A stretch of DNA of 64,000 bases from CBDAUN01 sp965214875 (GCA_965214875.1 OZ243980.1:2604001-2668000), one strand, 5' to 3'; numbered from the stretch's first letter, positions 8,956 through 18,334 are shown. Made by a program: numbers and translations. Notes: a model not told the origin generated them from the sequence alone.

Positions 8956-9918
8956 ATGAAAAAGTCATTAATGCTCATCGCAATAGCGGCACTGGCATTT
9001 GCAAACGCCCCCCAAGTGATGGCCGAAACTCAATTTGTCAGTATTGGCACAGGCGGCGTTACAGGTGTCTACTATCCGACTGGCGGTGCAATCTGCCGAC
9101 TCGTCAACAAGGACCGTAAAGAGCACGGCATTCGCTGCTCAGCAGAATCCACCGGCGGGTCGATCTACAACATCAATACTATACGCGCAGGCGAGCTCGA
9201 ATTCGGCGTGGCGCAATCCGACTGGCAGTACCACGCCTACCACGGCACCTCGAAGTTCGAAGAGCAAGGCGCATTCGAAGATTTGCGTGCGGTATTTTCG
9301 GTCCATCCAGAGCCTGTCACCATCATCGCCCACGCCGATACCGGCATACGGAACATTACCGACCTTAAGGGCATGCGTGTGAATATCGGCAATCCGGGAT
9401 CCGGAACGCGCGGAACTTGGGAAGTGATCGAAGAGGCGCTGGGGTGGGACCGAAGCGATCTTAAGCTAGCGGCGGAAATGAAGTCTGCAGAAACCGGTCA
9501 AGCAGTCTGCGATCGAAAGATTGATGCCTACTTCTGGCTGGTTGGACATCCCTCGGCGCTGACTCAGGAATCCCTTTCGACCTGCCCTTCGCACCTGGTC
9601 AACGCCACAGGCGACACCATCGACAAGCTCGTTGCGGACAACTCCTACTACAGAACTGCAACGATCCCGGCGGGCATGTACAACAATGAGCAGGATGTCA
9701 CCACCTTCGGTGTCGGCGCAACGTTCGTCACAAGCGCCCAGGTACCGGCTGATGTAGTCTATATCGTAGTCAAGGCAGTCTTTGACAACATTGATCAGTT
9801 CAAGAAGCTGCATCCCGCCTTTGCCAATCTCAATCCCGAGGAGATGATCACCGACTCGCTGTCGGCACCCTTGCACGAAGGCGCAATGCGCTACTACAAG
9901 GAACGCGGCTGGATGTAG
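8956..9918 (+). CDS. TAXI-type TRAP substrate-binding protein
   Basis: Periplasmic binding protein of the TAXI (TRAP-associated extracytoplasmic) family. An N-terminal Sec signal ends near PQVMA, then the family opening SIGTGGVTGVYYPTGG appears, followed by SAESTGGSIYNINTIRAGELEFG, INIGNPGSGTRGT-like sequence and KIDAYFWLVGHP. The start is supported by GGAGATATCA upstream and a TATACT hexamer at 8866-8871 as a possible -10. It pairs with the fused permease 95 bases downstream, across a terminator. TAXI ligands are poorly known; glutamate or other acids are reported for some, so no substrate is assigned. Confidence 0.92.
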   Translation: MKKSLMLIAIAALAFANAPQVMAETQFVSIGTGGVTGVYYPTGGAICRLVNKDRKEHGIRCSAESTGGSIYNINTIRAGELEFGVAQSDWQYHAYHGTSKFEEQGAFEDLRAVFSVHPEPVTIIAHADTGIRNITDLKGMRVNIGNPGSGTRGTWEVIEEALGWDRSDLKLAAEMKSAETGQAVCDRKIDAYFWLVGHPSALTQESLSTCPSHLVNATGDTIDKLVADNSYYRTATIPAGMYNNEQDVTTFGVGATFVTSAQVPADVVYIVVKAVFDNIDQFKKLHPAFANLNPEEMITDSLSAPLHEGAMRYYKERGWM

Positions 9919-9930
9919 GCCGCATCTAAA

Positions 9931-9960
9931 CGAGGCGGCTTGGCCGCCTCGTTTTGTTTT
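9931..9960 (+). terminator. Rho-independent terminator after the TAXI binding protein
   Basis: CGAGGCGGC (9931-9939) pairs with GCCGCCTCG (9943-9951) over a 3-base loop, followed by TTTTGTTTT. This is a canonical intrinsic terminator lying inside the binding protein-permease pair, as in the operon before it. It could limit permease expression. Confidence 0.88.
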
Positions 9961-10012
9961 CACGCCGACCATCCATTAAATCAATCCAGATCCAGACCTA
10001 GACCATCCTTTC

Positions 10013-12625
10013 ATGGCCGAGAAGCAAACTCCTACCGCAGAAGAACTAGTTGCTCAAACCGATACCGGTTCTCGAATGCCGCCAGGATGGCAAGGCAAAA
10101 TGATCGTGACTGTCGCTTTCATTTGGGCACTGTTTCAAGTTTATATCGCTTCCAATGTGCCATTCTTTCTTACCGACGTTACGGGCATTTCGCTGATTGT
10201 TACCAACTCGAACGCCCGCCTCATTCACCTGGCTTTTGCGCTGTTTCTTGCGACCATGTCGTTTCCATTGCTCAAGCAATGCCCGAAAGACAAAATTCCA
10301 TGGTTCGACTGGATTTTAGCGTTTCTCGGCGTTGCCGCATGCCTATACATCGTGTTGTTCCGAAACGAGATCGCGGTGCGCGCGGGACTGCCGACAACAT
10401 GGGATCTGATTGCTTCGACGGTCGGCATGCTGGTTTTGGCAGTCACCGTCTTTCGCGCACTTGGGCTGCCTCTTTTGATTGTCGCCGGCGTGTTCGTGTT
10501 CTATGTCTTTTTTGGAGACGCAACGTGGCTGCCGGACACAGTGCAGTGGAAAGGAGCTTCTTTCGGCAAGGCGATGTGGCATTACTGGATGCAAAATGAG
10601 GGTGTATTCGGAGTAGCGCTAGGCGTTTCGGCATCGCTGATTTTTCTGTTTGTGCTGTTTGGGTCGATACTTGAGAAAGCGGGCGCTGGAAACTTCTTCA
10701 TCAAGGTGGCATTCGCGCTGCTTGGGCATCTGCGCGGCGGCCCGGCAAAAGCGGCAGTTATGGCATCTGCACTTAGCGGGCTTTATTCAGGATCATCAAT
10801 TGCGAATACGGTTACAACAGGAACTTTCACAATTCCGTTGATGAAGCGAACCGGTCTGCCCGCTGAAAAGGCGGGCGCGGTCGAAGTCGCTTCGTCCACC
10901 AACGGGCAGCTGACTCCGCCGGTGATGGGGGCAGCAGCATTTCTAATTGCCGAATTCACCGGCATCAGCTACACCGACATCATCAAGCATGCGCTGGTGC
11001 CAGCGCTTGTTTCCTATATCGCGCTGATTTACATCGTTCACCTCGAAGCCTTGAAGCTGAATATGAAAGGGCTTCCAAAGCCGCCGTCCTCGCTGACGCT
11101 CATGATGAAGCTGATCGGCTTTCTCGGCGGATTTATCGGCATTGCGCTGCTTGGCATCATCATCTACTACGGATTGGGGTGGATCAAGACCGCTTTTGCA
11201 GGCAGCGCATTTTTGATCGTCATCATGTTGTGCGTAGCAGCCTACCTGTTTCTTGTTTGGCTTGCATCGAGGCAGGACGATCTGGTTGTGGACCATCCTG
11301 ACGCGCCTATCATTGAACTTCCTCGAGCCGGAGCGACAGCGATAACCGGTCTTTACTACGTGCTTCCGATCGTCATTCTGATCTGGTGCATCGTCATTGA
11401 GCGCTTGTCGCCCGCATTCTCGGCGTTCTGGGCGATGATCGCAATGACCATCGTGACGTTTACGCAGCATGCCTTGAAGTCGCTGTTTCGCGGCACCGGC
11501 AATTTAGCGCCAGGGGTCGTGCGCGGAGCCAAAGAATGGCGAGACGGCATGATCGCCGGATCTTCCAACATGGTCGCCATTGCGGTGGCGACAGGCGCGG
11601 CCGGCATCATCGTGGGCACGATTTCATTGACAGGCGCACACCAGATTGTGGGAGAATTTATCGAATTCCTTTCCGGCGGCAGCTTGATCGTGATGTTGCT
11701 TCTGGTCGCTGTAATGAGCTTGATTCTTGGCATGGGACTGCCAACAACGGCCAACTACATCGTAGTCTCTTCGCTTATGGCCCCGGTGATATTACTACTC
11801 GGTGCACAAAGCGGTCTGATCGTGCCAGTCATTGCTGTGCATCTATTCGTGTTTTACTTCGGGATTCTCGCTGACGACACACCGCCAGTCGGTCTAGCGG
11901 CCTATGCAGCGGCGGCGATTTCCAAGGGAGATCCAATCAAGACAGGCATTCAGGGTTTTGCATACGATATTCGTACCGCCTTGCTGCCTTTCATGTTCAT
12001 TTTCAACACCGACTTGCTCTTGATCGATGTTTCGTTAGGCGAAGCGATACTGGTTTTCGTTGTTGCAGTGATCGCGATGATGCTGTTCGCATCCGCTACG
12101 CAAGGCTGGCTGTTAACCCGAAACAAGCTGTGGGAATCCGCAGCGTTGCTGCTGGTGGCATTTACGCTGTTTCGGCCTGGCTACTGGCTCGATCAGGTGC
12201 AACCGCCTTATGATCGGGTGCAGCCCGAGAAGATTTATGAAATCGTCGGCGATGTGCCGCCAAATGGCGTGATTACCGTGGTTGTCAGCGGACCTGACTT
12301 CGATACCGGGGAGATCACTAGCACGACGGTTCTGGTGCCACTTGGCGATGTCGAAGAGGCTGCTTCCAGGCTTGATGCGGCCGGCCTCATTGTAATCAAT
12401 GAAGATGGTCAGGTTCGTATTGACGAGCCTTTTCCGGGCACCAGATTGTTTGAAAAGATCGGCAACATGTTCGACTTCTACGGAGACGATCCGGTCAAGC
12501 TTGATCACATTCGCCAAAGCACTGACCGATTGCCGAAAGAAGTGTTCTATGCGCCTGCCGCCGCATTGTTCGGGCTTGTCGCATTGGTACAGCTGCGCAG
12601 ACGTCGAAAGTTGCAGCCGGAATAG
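10013..12625 (+). CDS. Fused TRAP permease DctQM with C-terminal DUF3394-like region
   Basis: Single 870-residue permease in which the small and large TRAP subunits are fused, the normal partner of TAXI binding proteins. After four N-terminal membrane segments come the DctM-like landmarks GVSASLIFLFVLFGSILEKAGAG, ALSGLYSGSSIANTVTTG, NGQLTPPVMGAAAFL and MGLPTTANYIVVSSL. A hydrophilic stretch near residues 730-845 with YDRVQPEKIYEIVGD, before a last membrane segment, fits the DUF3394 extension of this family. It starts 95 bases after the TAXI gene. The frame is complete. Confidence 0.92.
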   Translation: MAEKQTPTAEELVAQTDTGSRMPPGWQGKMIVTVAFIWALFQVYIASNVPFFLTDVTGISLIVTNSNARLIHLAFALFLATMSFPLLKQCPKDKIPWFDWILAFLGVAACLYIVLFRNEIAVRAGLPTTWDLIASTVGMLVLAVTVFRALGLPLLIVAGVFVFYVFFGDATWLPDTVQWKGASFGKAMWHYWMQNEGVFGVALGVSASLIFLFVLFGSILEKAGAGNFFIKVAFALLGHLRGGPAKAAVMASALSGLYSGSSIANTVTTGTFTIPLMKRTGLPAEKAGAVEVASSTNGQLTPPVMGAAAFLIAEFTGISYTDIIKHALVPALVSYIALIYIVHLEALKLNMKGLPKPPSSLTLMMKLIGFLGGFIGIALLGIIIYYGLGWIKTAFAGSAFLIVIMLCVAAYLFLVWLASRQDDLVVDHPDAPIIELPRAGATAITGLYYVLPIVILIWCIVIERLSPAFSAFWAMIAMTIVTFTQHALKSLFRGTGNLAPGVVRGAKEWRDGMIAGSSNMVAIAVATGAAGIIVGTISLTGAHQIVGEFIEFLSGGSLIVMLLLVAVMSLILGMGLPTTANYIVVSSLMAPVILLLGAQSGLIVPVIAVHLFVFYFGILADDTPPVGLAAYAAAAISKGDPIKTGIQGFAYDIRTALLPFMFIFNTDLLLIDVSLGEAILVFVVAVIAMMLFASATQGWLLTRNKLWESAALLLVAFTLFRPGYWLDQVQPPYDRVQPEKIYEIVGDVPPNGVITVVVSGPDFDTGEITSTTVLVPLGDVEEAASRLDAAGLIVINEDGQVRIDEPFPGTRLFEKIGNMFDFYGDDPVKLDHIRQSTDRLPKEVFYAPAAALFGLVALVQLRRRRKLQPE

Positions 12626-12893
12626 GCTAGAGGCGCAAGGCCTGCATCGTTCAGAGCGCAGCATCCGAAGATCGGCATTTGTGTGAAGAGGCATTGAGGG
12701 AGTCCAACATTTTGACCAGGCTACCGGTCGATACATTTGATGATGCAGCGTTCTTGATTTTGTTCTTTGAGTAGACACGCATGGTCGCGCAAGGCGGTTT
12801 TGCTTGCATGCGGCGAAGCAGATTCAGACGCGAAACTCGTTTATACCGAAGCTTGCTATGAGCAAGATTCAGTCTGCTACTGTTTGAAATCCG

Positions 12894-13288
12894 ATGCCCG
12901 AGACAACCTATCAGGATGTGCCAGATGCGCCGCCGCACATGGTAGCCGAAATAGTGGATGATGTTCTATATGCCTTCCCGAAGCCGGCTCCCGCACATGC
13001 TGCAGCCGGTTCTCGAATTGGCATTGGCATTGGAATGCCGTTTGATATCGGAGGTGACGGACCGGTGGATACTGGACGAACCCGAGATTCGCTTTAACGG
13101 CAACATTTTGGTGCCAGACCTTGCAGGATGGCGGTGCAAGCGAATGCTCCCGAATGCCGCTTGAGAGCTATTGCACAATCGGCCCGTACCGGGCATGCGA
13201 AACGGTTTCTCCATCAACTCGACACCATGACTTGGGGTGCAAGCGGGCAGTCCATGTCTGGGAAGAGGAGAGGCATCAATGCCATTAA
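12894..13288 (+). pseudogene. Degraded Uma2 (DUF820) family PD-(D/E)XK nuclease
   Basis: Three frames must be joined to see the family. 12894 onward reads MPETTYQDVPDAPPHMVAEIVD with GSRIGIGIGMPF; near 13070 it continues in the next frame as RWILDEPEIRF then ILVPDLAGWRCKRM; near 13157 it shifts again to PLESYCTIGPYRACETVSPSTR then HDLGCKRAVHVWEEERH, ending at TAA 13286-13288. These blocks are the usual order of Uma2 proteins, including the nuclease PDLAGW block. There are at least two frameshifts and the C-terminus is missing, so it is inactive. Similar GC-rich nuclease genes occur at 31.1 and 55.0 kb. The stretches 12626-12893 and 13289-13563 hold nothing else recognisable. Confidence 0.8.
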
Positions 13289-13563
13289 CTTTAGGAATGA
13301 CTGGCTGCCTCAGTATGAATTTGACAGGGAACAATGCGCGAATTGATCTCCAAACAAGATCAAATTCGTCTAAAATTATGGAATCTATAGCCATTTGAAG
13401 GAGTTCAAAAATGCTTAAGCTAATGACATTGGGAGAGGGATGCGTGAAGGTGCATCGTGCCGTTTTGACGATTTCTTTGCAATCCGATAGACTTCTTCCT
13501 GCGCACACTCGCCCGTCGGACGCTTCCCTGGGCGGCGAACCAAAGCAGGGAAGGATGCATTCC

Positions 13564-14289
13564 ATGAAACGACTGATGATCCTGGCGGTTGCCGTGCTCA
13601 CGCTCGCGGGCGGGCCGGTGTCAGCTGACAAGATGACTCCCCACACGAACGGTGGAGGAATGGTCTGCAACAGCACTCTGGAATATTGGTCCAACCCCTA
13701 TCACGGCCATCCGCCGGCTTCTGTAGCAAATGTGTATATTGGCCCCAGTTCGACCGTCTGCGGACCCAATGTTTCATCCGGAAGCCCGAGAATCATACGT
13801 TCGGAGATACAGGGCGGGTATATCGCGGGGAATGCTGTCGTGAAAGATTCCGTGCTTAAATCCGTGTCCGCGACGGGTACGTTTATAGGCGGTTCAGCCC
13901 GCGTCGTTGATTCGGTAATTTCAGACGGGGGCAATGTGGATGGCAATGCACGGATTATAGGAAGCCGTCTTCAATACTCATACATTGGCGGCGGTGCCAA
14001 GGTATTTAATTCCAGTGTACACAGCGGAGGGAAGGTTTCTGGAAACGCCGTAGTTCGTGATTCGATTGTCAGCGGCAAGGTTTCGGGCAGCGCAGTCGTC
14101 GCCAACGGCTCCGTCATTCGCTCCGGTGGCGCGGTGGACTGCGGGCGTTGGATCGGTGTCACGGTCTCCACGGACCGTACCGGCAAATGTGGACGCAACG
14201 GAAAAACCTCGAAATCCGGCGGATCTGGCGGCGTCGGCGACCTGCTGAGCAACCCGATCAATCCGGAGAACACAGAGACGGAGGACTAA
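13564..14289 (+). CDS. Exported beta-solenoid-like repeat protein
   Basis: Unrecognised exported protein of 241 residues. The ATG at 13564 has GGAAGGA upstream and opens a clean Sec signal, MKRLMILAVAVLTLAGG, with likely cleavage after Ala21; the longer upstream frame lacks this logic. Residues about 85-205 hold six degenerate repeats of 16-20 residues of the pattern I/V-x-G-x-A-x-V-x-x-S-x-V, for example YIAGNAVVKDSVL, FIGGSARVVDSVI, NVDGNARIIGSRL, KVSGNAVVRDSIV and KVSGSAVVANGSVI. This periodicity suggests a parallel beta-helix of left-handed hexapeptide or bactofilin-like type. Two cysteines lie before and two after the repeats, and could cap the helix by disulfides. The C-terminal tail is Gly/Ser-rich and acidic. 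Function unknown. Confidence 0.72.
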   Translation: MKRLMILAVAVLTLAGGPVSADKMTPHTNGGGMVCNSTLEYWSNPYHGHPPASVANVYIGPSSTVCGPNVSSGSPRIIRSEIQGGYIAGNAVVKDSVLKSVSATGTFIGGSARVVDSVISDGGNVDGNARIIGSRLQYSYIGGGAKVFNSSVHSGGKVSGNAVVRDSIVSGKVSGSAVVANGSVIRSGGAVDCGRWIGVTVSTDRTGKCGRNGKTSKSGGSGGVGDLLSNPINPENTETED

Positions 14290-14788
14290 ATTCCCGCCGC
14301 CCGCACTCAAAGACCAACATCAGCCTTGAAAACGACACTCGCAGCAATCGCGGTCTCACTGTCGAGTCGCGGCATCAGTTGCTGTTAGTATCTGTAATAC
14401 AACAAAGCGGCGATTCTCAAAATAATTGATGATCTGAACCGGTGATTTCCTGCAATGCATGAATCTCGTCGAAGGTTTGGAGCGGAGACAACCGCCGCAG
14501 TCGATGCCGCGCCTTGCATGGCGGCGAATTTTCAGGGTGCAGAGCGGCACCGCGCGGCAAGTCAATAGTCGATCGCACAGAAGCGAAACGGCGCAGCTTG
14601 ACGCGGTGCCGGTGTCGGCGGCGATTTTCGTACGCCAAGCGGCTGGCGAAGCCGCATCAGCGCTGAAACTGATCGTCCTGCCATCGATCAAACAACCCTA
14701 CGATCAGCACCGTCGCTGGCGAACTTCACAGGTCGCAGTCAAACATGCCCGCCAGCATACCAAAAGTGCGTCGAAAAATCTAGAACCG
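14290..14788. other. Intergenic accessory DNA, no gene recognised
   Basis: About 500 bases with overlapping open frames on both strands but no ribosome binding site, domain or conserved motif that I can defend. It lies between the repeat protein and the left transposon remnant and may be older mobile-element debris. Confidence 0.5.
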
Positions 14789-14955
14789 TGTGCGGGTTCA
14801 ATACATGCGGGACTTTTCAGGCGGCCAGCGCGCCTTGGTCGAAGTTCCGATTATACGCCTGCATGGGCGCCGCTTGTCCGAGCGCCTGATGCGGCCGGCA
14901 GGCGCTGCAGAAGCGCTCGAACCGGGCCGGCTCGACGTTCAGGGCGCGCATGCGG
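14789..14955 (-). mobile_element. 3' end of an IS3/IS481-like transposase, copy 1
   Basis: This stretch is roughly 90% identical to 16166-16330. On the minus strand both copies encode the tail of an rve-type transposase: copy 1 reads ALNVEPARFERFCSACRPHQ then ALGQAAPMQAYNRNFDQ. It ends at a TGTGCGGGTTCAATACATGC terminus matching the terminal repeat of copy 2. No second terminus was found on the far side, so this copy is truncated. Confidence 0.65.
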
Positions 14956-15409
14956 CAAAGCTTCGAGACCGGGCGCACGGCCCCGGACTCCTTGGCCGCG
15001 AGGCCGGGGTCGATGGCGACGCCCTCGCGGCCGGTCTGCACCCGGACACAGGGAATGGCGCAACGACGCTGCCCGGCATCATCTGCAGCCGATGCCGGCC
15101 GGAGGCACGGCCATGCTCGAGAGCATGGGGCGAATCGGCGCAGCCTGTTTCTTGGCGGATGAAACTGAATGATCCGGCCATTGCCGGGGACCGGCGCGGG
15201 CGGCCGGCGCATTCGGACGCATGGGCCGGGCCGGGCAAGCCCCGGGCAGCGTCTCAGCTTGACAATGCCTTTGCAGGCTTTGCCGACGAGGTTTCGGCGC
15301 ATCCATGAATGCGCCCGCAGGCGCCGCCAGCCGCCGGAAGACGGGCGGCGGCCCGCAACGACCGGGACAGCCCGGATGCCGCCGCGCCCGCGTCAGGCTG
15401 TCATTGCCG
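14956..15409. other. GC-rich degenerate sequence, probably transposon debris
   Basis: Very GC-rich DNA directly adjoining the transposase tail. Minus-strand reading continues from the transposase frame but shows no intact catalytic motif. It probably holds the decayed body of the same element. No independent gene is supported. Confidence 0.4.
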
Positions 15410-16088
15410 CTACCGGCATCCCCACATGTTCAGGAAATCGGTGTTGTTCTGGGGCAAGCTGAACAGGGGCAGGGTGGTCTTGCGCCCGCACCAGCAGTTG
15501 AGGACATGCTGCCGGGTCAGGGGGCTGATCGAGTAGCACCCGCTATTCTGGCCCTGAGTGTTAGGGGCGACATTCATGGTGTAGGTGCCGCCCGTCATGA
15601 AGCAGCGCCGGGCAAACACCTGGTCCGGTATACTCGAGATTGTATTATCGTCTGCATCTCGTGCCTGAACAACAGCTTCCACATAATAAAGGGTCTTCGC
15701 AGACAAGCCATTTTGGGTTAAGCTTTGGGTGTTGACCTGCCCACCGCTGCTAATGCTAAATCTTGCTGTCCTCATCGGTCTAACCATACTGACGTCGTGA
15801 ACCTCAAACCACACCCGCGCCGATGCAGGTGCTGGAGTATCGCCGAGCTGCGTGACATATTGGCTCCACGTTATTTGCGGTGCCGTGTAGGTCACGCTGG
15901 TTGTGGATAGGGCCGTGATGGGTATATTCTCAGCATTGATCTCTTCTTGACTCGGGCAGGCGGTCGGGCCTTCGCGCCCGCTGCTGGTTACGGCTGTCTG
16001 CGCCGCGGCCGGAGCCGCAAGAACCGCCGACAGCAGGAGGGTTATTAACTTATATGAGGGGGGGGGTGAACTTCATTGGCTGTTTCAT
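15410..16088 (-). CDS. Secreted protein gene, out of frame at a G9 tract
   Basis: Reading from the ATG at 16088 (GGAGAAAGCC just upstream) gives MKQPMKFTPP and then a stop, because the homopolymer has nine bases. With eight or eleven the frame runs on through KLITLLLSAVLAAPAAAQ, an excellent Sec signal, into the open frame down to 15410, about 225 residues in all. The mature part has SARVWFEVHDVSMVRP, LSAKTLYYVEAVVQARD (fibronectin III-like in feel) and a Cys-rich C-terminus (CFMTG, GCYSIS, NCWCG, WGCR). The family is not recognised. It lies between two related transposon remnants. It may be a phase-variable secreted protein now OFF, a recent pseudogene, or a sequencing error in the tract. 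Confidence 0.6.
16058..16066. repeat. G9 homopolymer inside a signal-peptide coding region
   Basis: Nine consecutive G on the plus strand (nine C in the coding strand) lie four codons after the inner ATG at 16076. Tract length sets whether the Sec signal and the rest of the secreted protein are in frame (8 or 11 in frame, 9 or 10 not). Such tracts are typical of slipped-strand phase variation. Confidence 0.75.
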
Positions 16089-16165
16089 GGCTTTCTCCAG
16101 ATCATTTAACAGAGGTTGCTGCAACGGTGGACATTGTACCATTTTCCCCGAGTGTGCGGCGACCT

Positions 16166-16588
16166 TGTACGGGTTCAATGCATGCGGGACTTTTCAGGCG
16201 GCAAGCGCGCTTTGGTCGAAGTTCCGGCTATGCGCCTGCATGGGCGCCGTTTGTCCGGGCGCCTGATGCGGCCGGCAGGCGCTGCGGAAGCGCTCGAATT
16301 CGGCCGGCTCGACGTTGAGGGCGCCAACGCCGGGCGTGACGGTCGAACAGCGCGATCCGGTCGAGGCGCTCGGCGGCCTGCGGCGAAAGTTCGTCGCGGA
16401 TCGCGTCGAGACGATAAAATCTGCGGTGCGGACATTCGGTTTGCATGGTGCTTTCTCCCGCCTTTCGGCTGCTGGATTATGATCAAGCGCCATGCTGCTT
16501 GAAAATGTTTTCGCGCGTCCGCTCTTCCCCTTCGGACTGCGTCCTTCGGGAAGGGGCGGGCAGTCCCGCATGTATCTGACTCCGGACA
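16166..16588 (-). mobile_element. Internally deleted IS3/IS481-like element with terminal inverted repeats, copy 2
   Basis: A 423-bp element. The left end starts TGTACGGGTTCAATGCATGC at 16166; the right end, read inward from 16588, starts TGTCCGGAGTCAGATACATGC. Both continue GGGACT, sharing CATGCGGGACT, so they are imperfect terminal inverted repeats. On the minus strand an ATG at 16446 begins the N-terminus of a transposase (FYRLDAIRDELSPQAAERLD), which joins by deletion near 16325 to the C-terminus (LNVEPAEFERFRSACRPHQ). The catalytic core is gone, so it could move only with a transposase supplied in trans. No clear target duplication was seen. Confidence 0.7.
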
Positions 16589-16730
16589 CTGATAGTCGAT
16601 TTCAGATTTATCCATGACATCCCTTAAAAAGCTTGACACATAGATTTGCTGATCCTGTCTCAAAGTGCTATACGGGTATGACAATATCTCGCGCAACCAT
16701 GATGCCCGCCAATGCAGCAATAGCTCCGAT

Positions 16731-17780
16731 ATGACAATTAGCCTCAATCGTCTTGGCAGACTTGCCAAACTGCCCCGCGCATCAGTCAGCGACGTTGCCA
16801 CTCGTATCGAACACCTTCCCCGCCTCGGTCAATGGCTTGGGCACCCGCAGCTTTACGCAAAACGAGACGATAGCAATGGCTTGTCTTTGGGGGGCAACAA
16901 AGTACGCCAGCTCGAATACTATTTTGGCGATGCCTTGGAAAAAAAAGCGGACACCATACTCATCACCGGCGCAATCCAGTCAAACTTCGCGCGCCTTGCT
17001 GCCGCTTTTTCCGCAAAGCTTGGCATGGAATGCCATATCCAGCATGAAGATCGCGTGCCGAACGCTACCAAAACGTATCGCGCTTCGGGCAACGTATTGC
17101 TTCAGCGTCTTCTCGGCGCACATTTGCACTACTATGAGCACGGCGAGGACGAATCTGGAGCCGATAAAGCACTGCATGAACTGGCCGCGAAACTGAGGCA
17201 AAATGGCCGCAAACCCTATGTGATCCCGCTCGCACCTGGCCACCCGCCTCTCGGGGCGCTCGGCTATGTGCTTGCCGCCGCAGAAATTCTGCAGCAGCTG
17301 GACGCGCTAGACATTTTGATTGATGAAGTGATTGTCGCATCCGGCAGTGGGAACACCCATGCTGGACTGCTGTTCGGGATACGGGCCCTGGATTCCGATA
17401 TTCGCGTATTGGGCACCTGCGTACGTCGCGCAAAGACGCTCCAATTCAGTCGCATAAGGGATAGATGCTTGGAAATTGCTGAACTGCTCGAAATGGATTC
17501 GCCCGTCGGGGATGACGACATTCACCTGACGGACACCCATCTGGCCCCAGGCTATGGAAAAGCCCCAAACGCAGTCATGGAGGCAATCGCTATTGCGGCT
17601 CGAACTGAAGCCCTGCTGGCAGATCCGACCTACACCGGCAAAGCGATGGCTGCATTCATTTCCCGAGCCAGCGAATTGGCGCCCGATGGGGCGCTGATGT
17701 TCATGCATACCGGAGGCACCCCTTCCCTATTCGCCTATCAGGACGAAATCGCACGTTACCTTGAGTCGCGCGATGCCTAG
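16731..17780 (+). CDS. dcyD: D-cysteine desulfhydrase / ACC deaminase family PLP enzyme
   Basis: PLP enzyme of the fold-type II ACC deaminase/D-cysteine desulfhydrase family, which breaks D-cysteine to pyruvate, ammonia and sulfide. The ATG at 16731 gives MTISLNRLGRLAKLPRA and 349 residues, close to family length. The PLP lysine is in LGGNKVRQLEY, the pyridoxal-ring motif AIQSNFARLAAAFSA follows, and the phosphate loop is GSGNTHAGLLFG. The C-terminal FMHTGGTPSLFAY is typical. Desulfhydrase rather than ACC deaminase activity is likely for this bacterial group but cannot be proved from sequence. Its last 4 bases overlap the end of convergent lspA. Confidence 0.85.
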   Translation: MTISLNRLGRLAKLPRASVSDVATRIEHLPRLGQWLGHPQLYAKRDDSNGLSLGGNKVRQLEYYFGDALEKKADTILITGAIQSNFARLAAAFSAKLGMECHIQHEDRVPNATKTYRASGNVLLQRLLGAHLHYYEHGEDESGADKALHELAAKLRQNGRKPYVIPLAPGHPPLGALGYVLAAAEILQQLDALDILIDEVIVASGSGNTHAGLLFGIRALDSDIRVLGTCVRRAKTLQFSRIRDRCLEIAELLEMDSPVGDDDIHLTDTHLAPGYGKAPNAVMEAIAIAARTEALLADPTYTGKAMAAFISRASELAPDGALMFMHTGGTPSLFAYQDEIARYLESRDA

Positions 17781-18283
17781 CCTCTGCGAAAGAATAGCTT
17801 CAAACCGAGCAGCTCCATAACCAGCAATACAGCACCGATTGAAATGAATGAATCGGCGATGTTGAAGGTGTAGAAATGCCAGCCTGCATAATGCAAGTCG
17901 ATAAAATCGACAACATGCCCTCGCAAAATCCGGTCGATTAAGTTTCCTGCAGCCCCGCTCAGTACAAGCCAGATCGCTACCGACGACTGGTTTCGTCCAG
18001 GACGCAGCGACCAAAGCATGCGCGCAAGCATGAGGATGATCAGAACAGACAAAATGGTGAAAACGAGGTTCGGCTGCATGCCTGAATTGCTCAAAAAACC
18101 GAATGCAGCACCCTTATTGAAAACGAGAGTCAGATTGAAAAACGAGGTGATCTGAAAAGGCTGGTACAAATCCAGCGAGCTGAGAACTGCCAGCTTTGCC
18201 AGCTGATCGAAAATGATGATGCAGGCAGCCGCAACCAAATACGTCGCAGTCAATGAACGGTCAGAAGACTCTGCATCTGCCAT
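17777..18283 (-). CDS. lspA: Lipoprotein signal peptidase II
   Basis: Inner-membrane aspartyl protease that removes the signal peptide of prolipoproteins. It has 168 residues with four membrane segments. The catalytic motifs are both present: GAAGNLIDRI carrying the first Asp and FNIADSFISIG carrying the second, and FNKGAAFGFL is the conserved loop. It lies 51 bases after ileS, the usual gammaproteobacterial order. Confidence 0.97.
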   Translation of the reverse strand: MADAESSDRSLTATYLVAAACIIIFDQLAKLAVLSSLDLYQPFQITSFFNLTLVFNKGAAFGFLSNSGMQPNLVFTILSVLIILMLARMLWSLRPGRNQSSVAIWLVLSGAAGNLIDRILRGHVVDFIDLHYAGWHFYTFNIADSFISIGAVLLVMELLGLKLFFRRG

Positions 18284-18334
18284 CGGCGCAATCCACCTAG
18301 ATCAGATTAGCCGGATAGCCTAGCGAAACACCCT

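Noticed and set aside
12966..13694. 242-residue minus-strand open frame
   Set aside because: It runs opposite to the Uma2 remnant and the signal peptide of the repeat protein, with no recognisable motif or ribosome binding site.
14459..15172. 237-residue plus-strand open frame
   Set aside because: GC-rich shadow over the transposon remnant; no motif, no start signal, and the opposite strand encodes the transposase tail.
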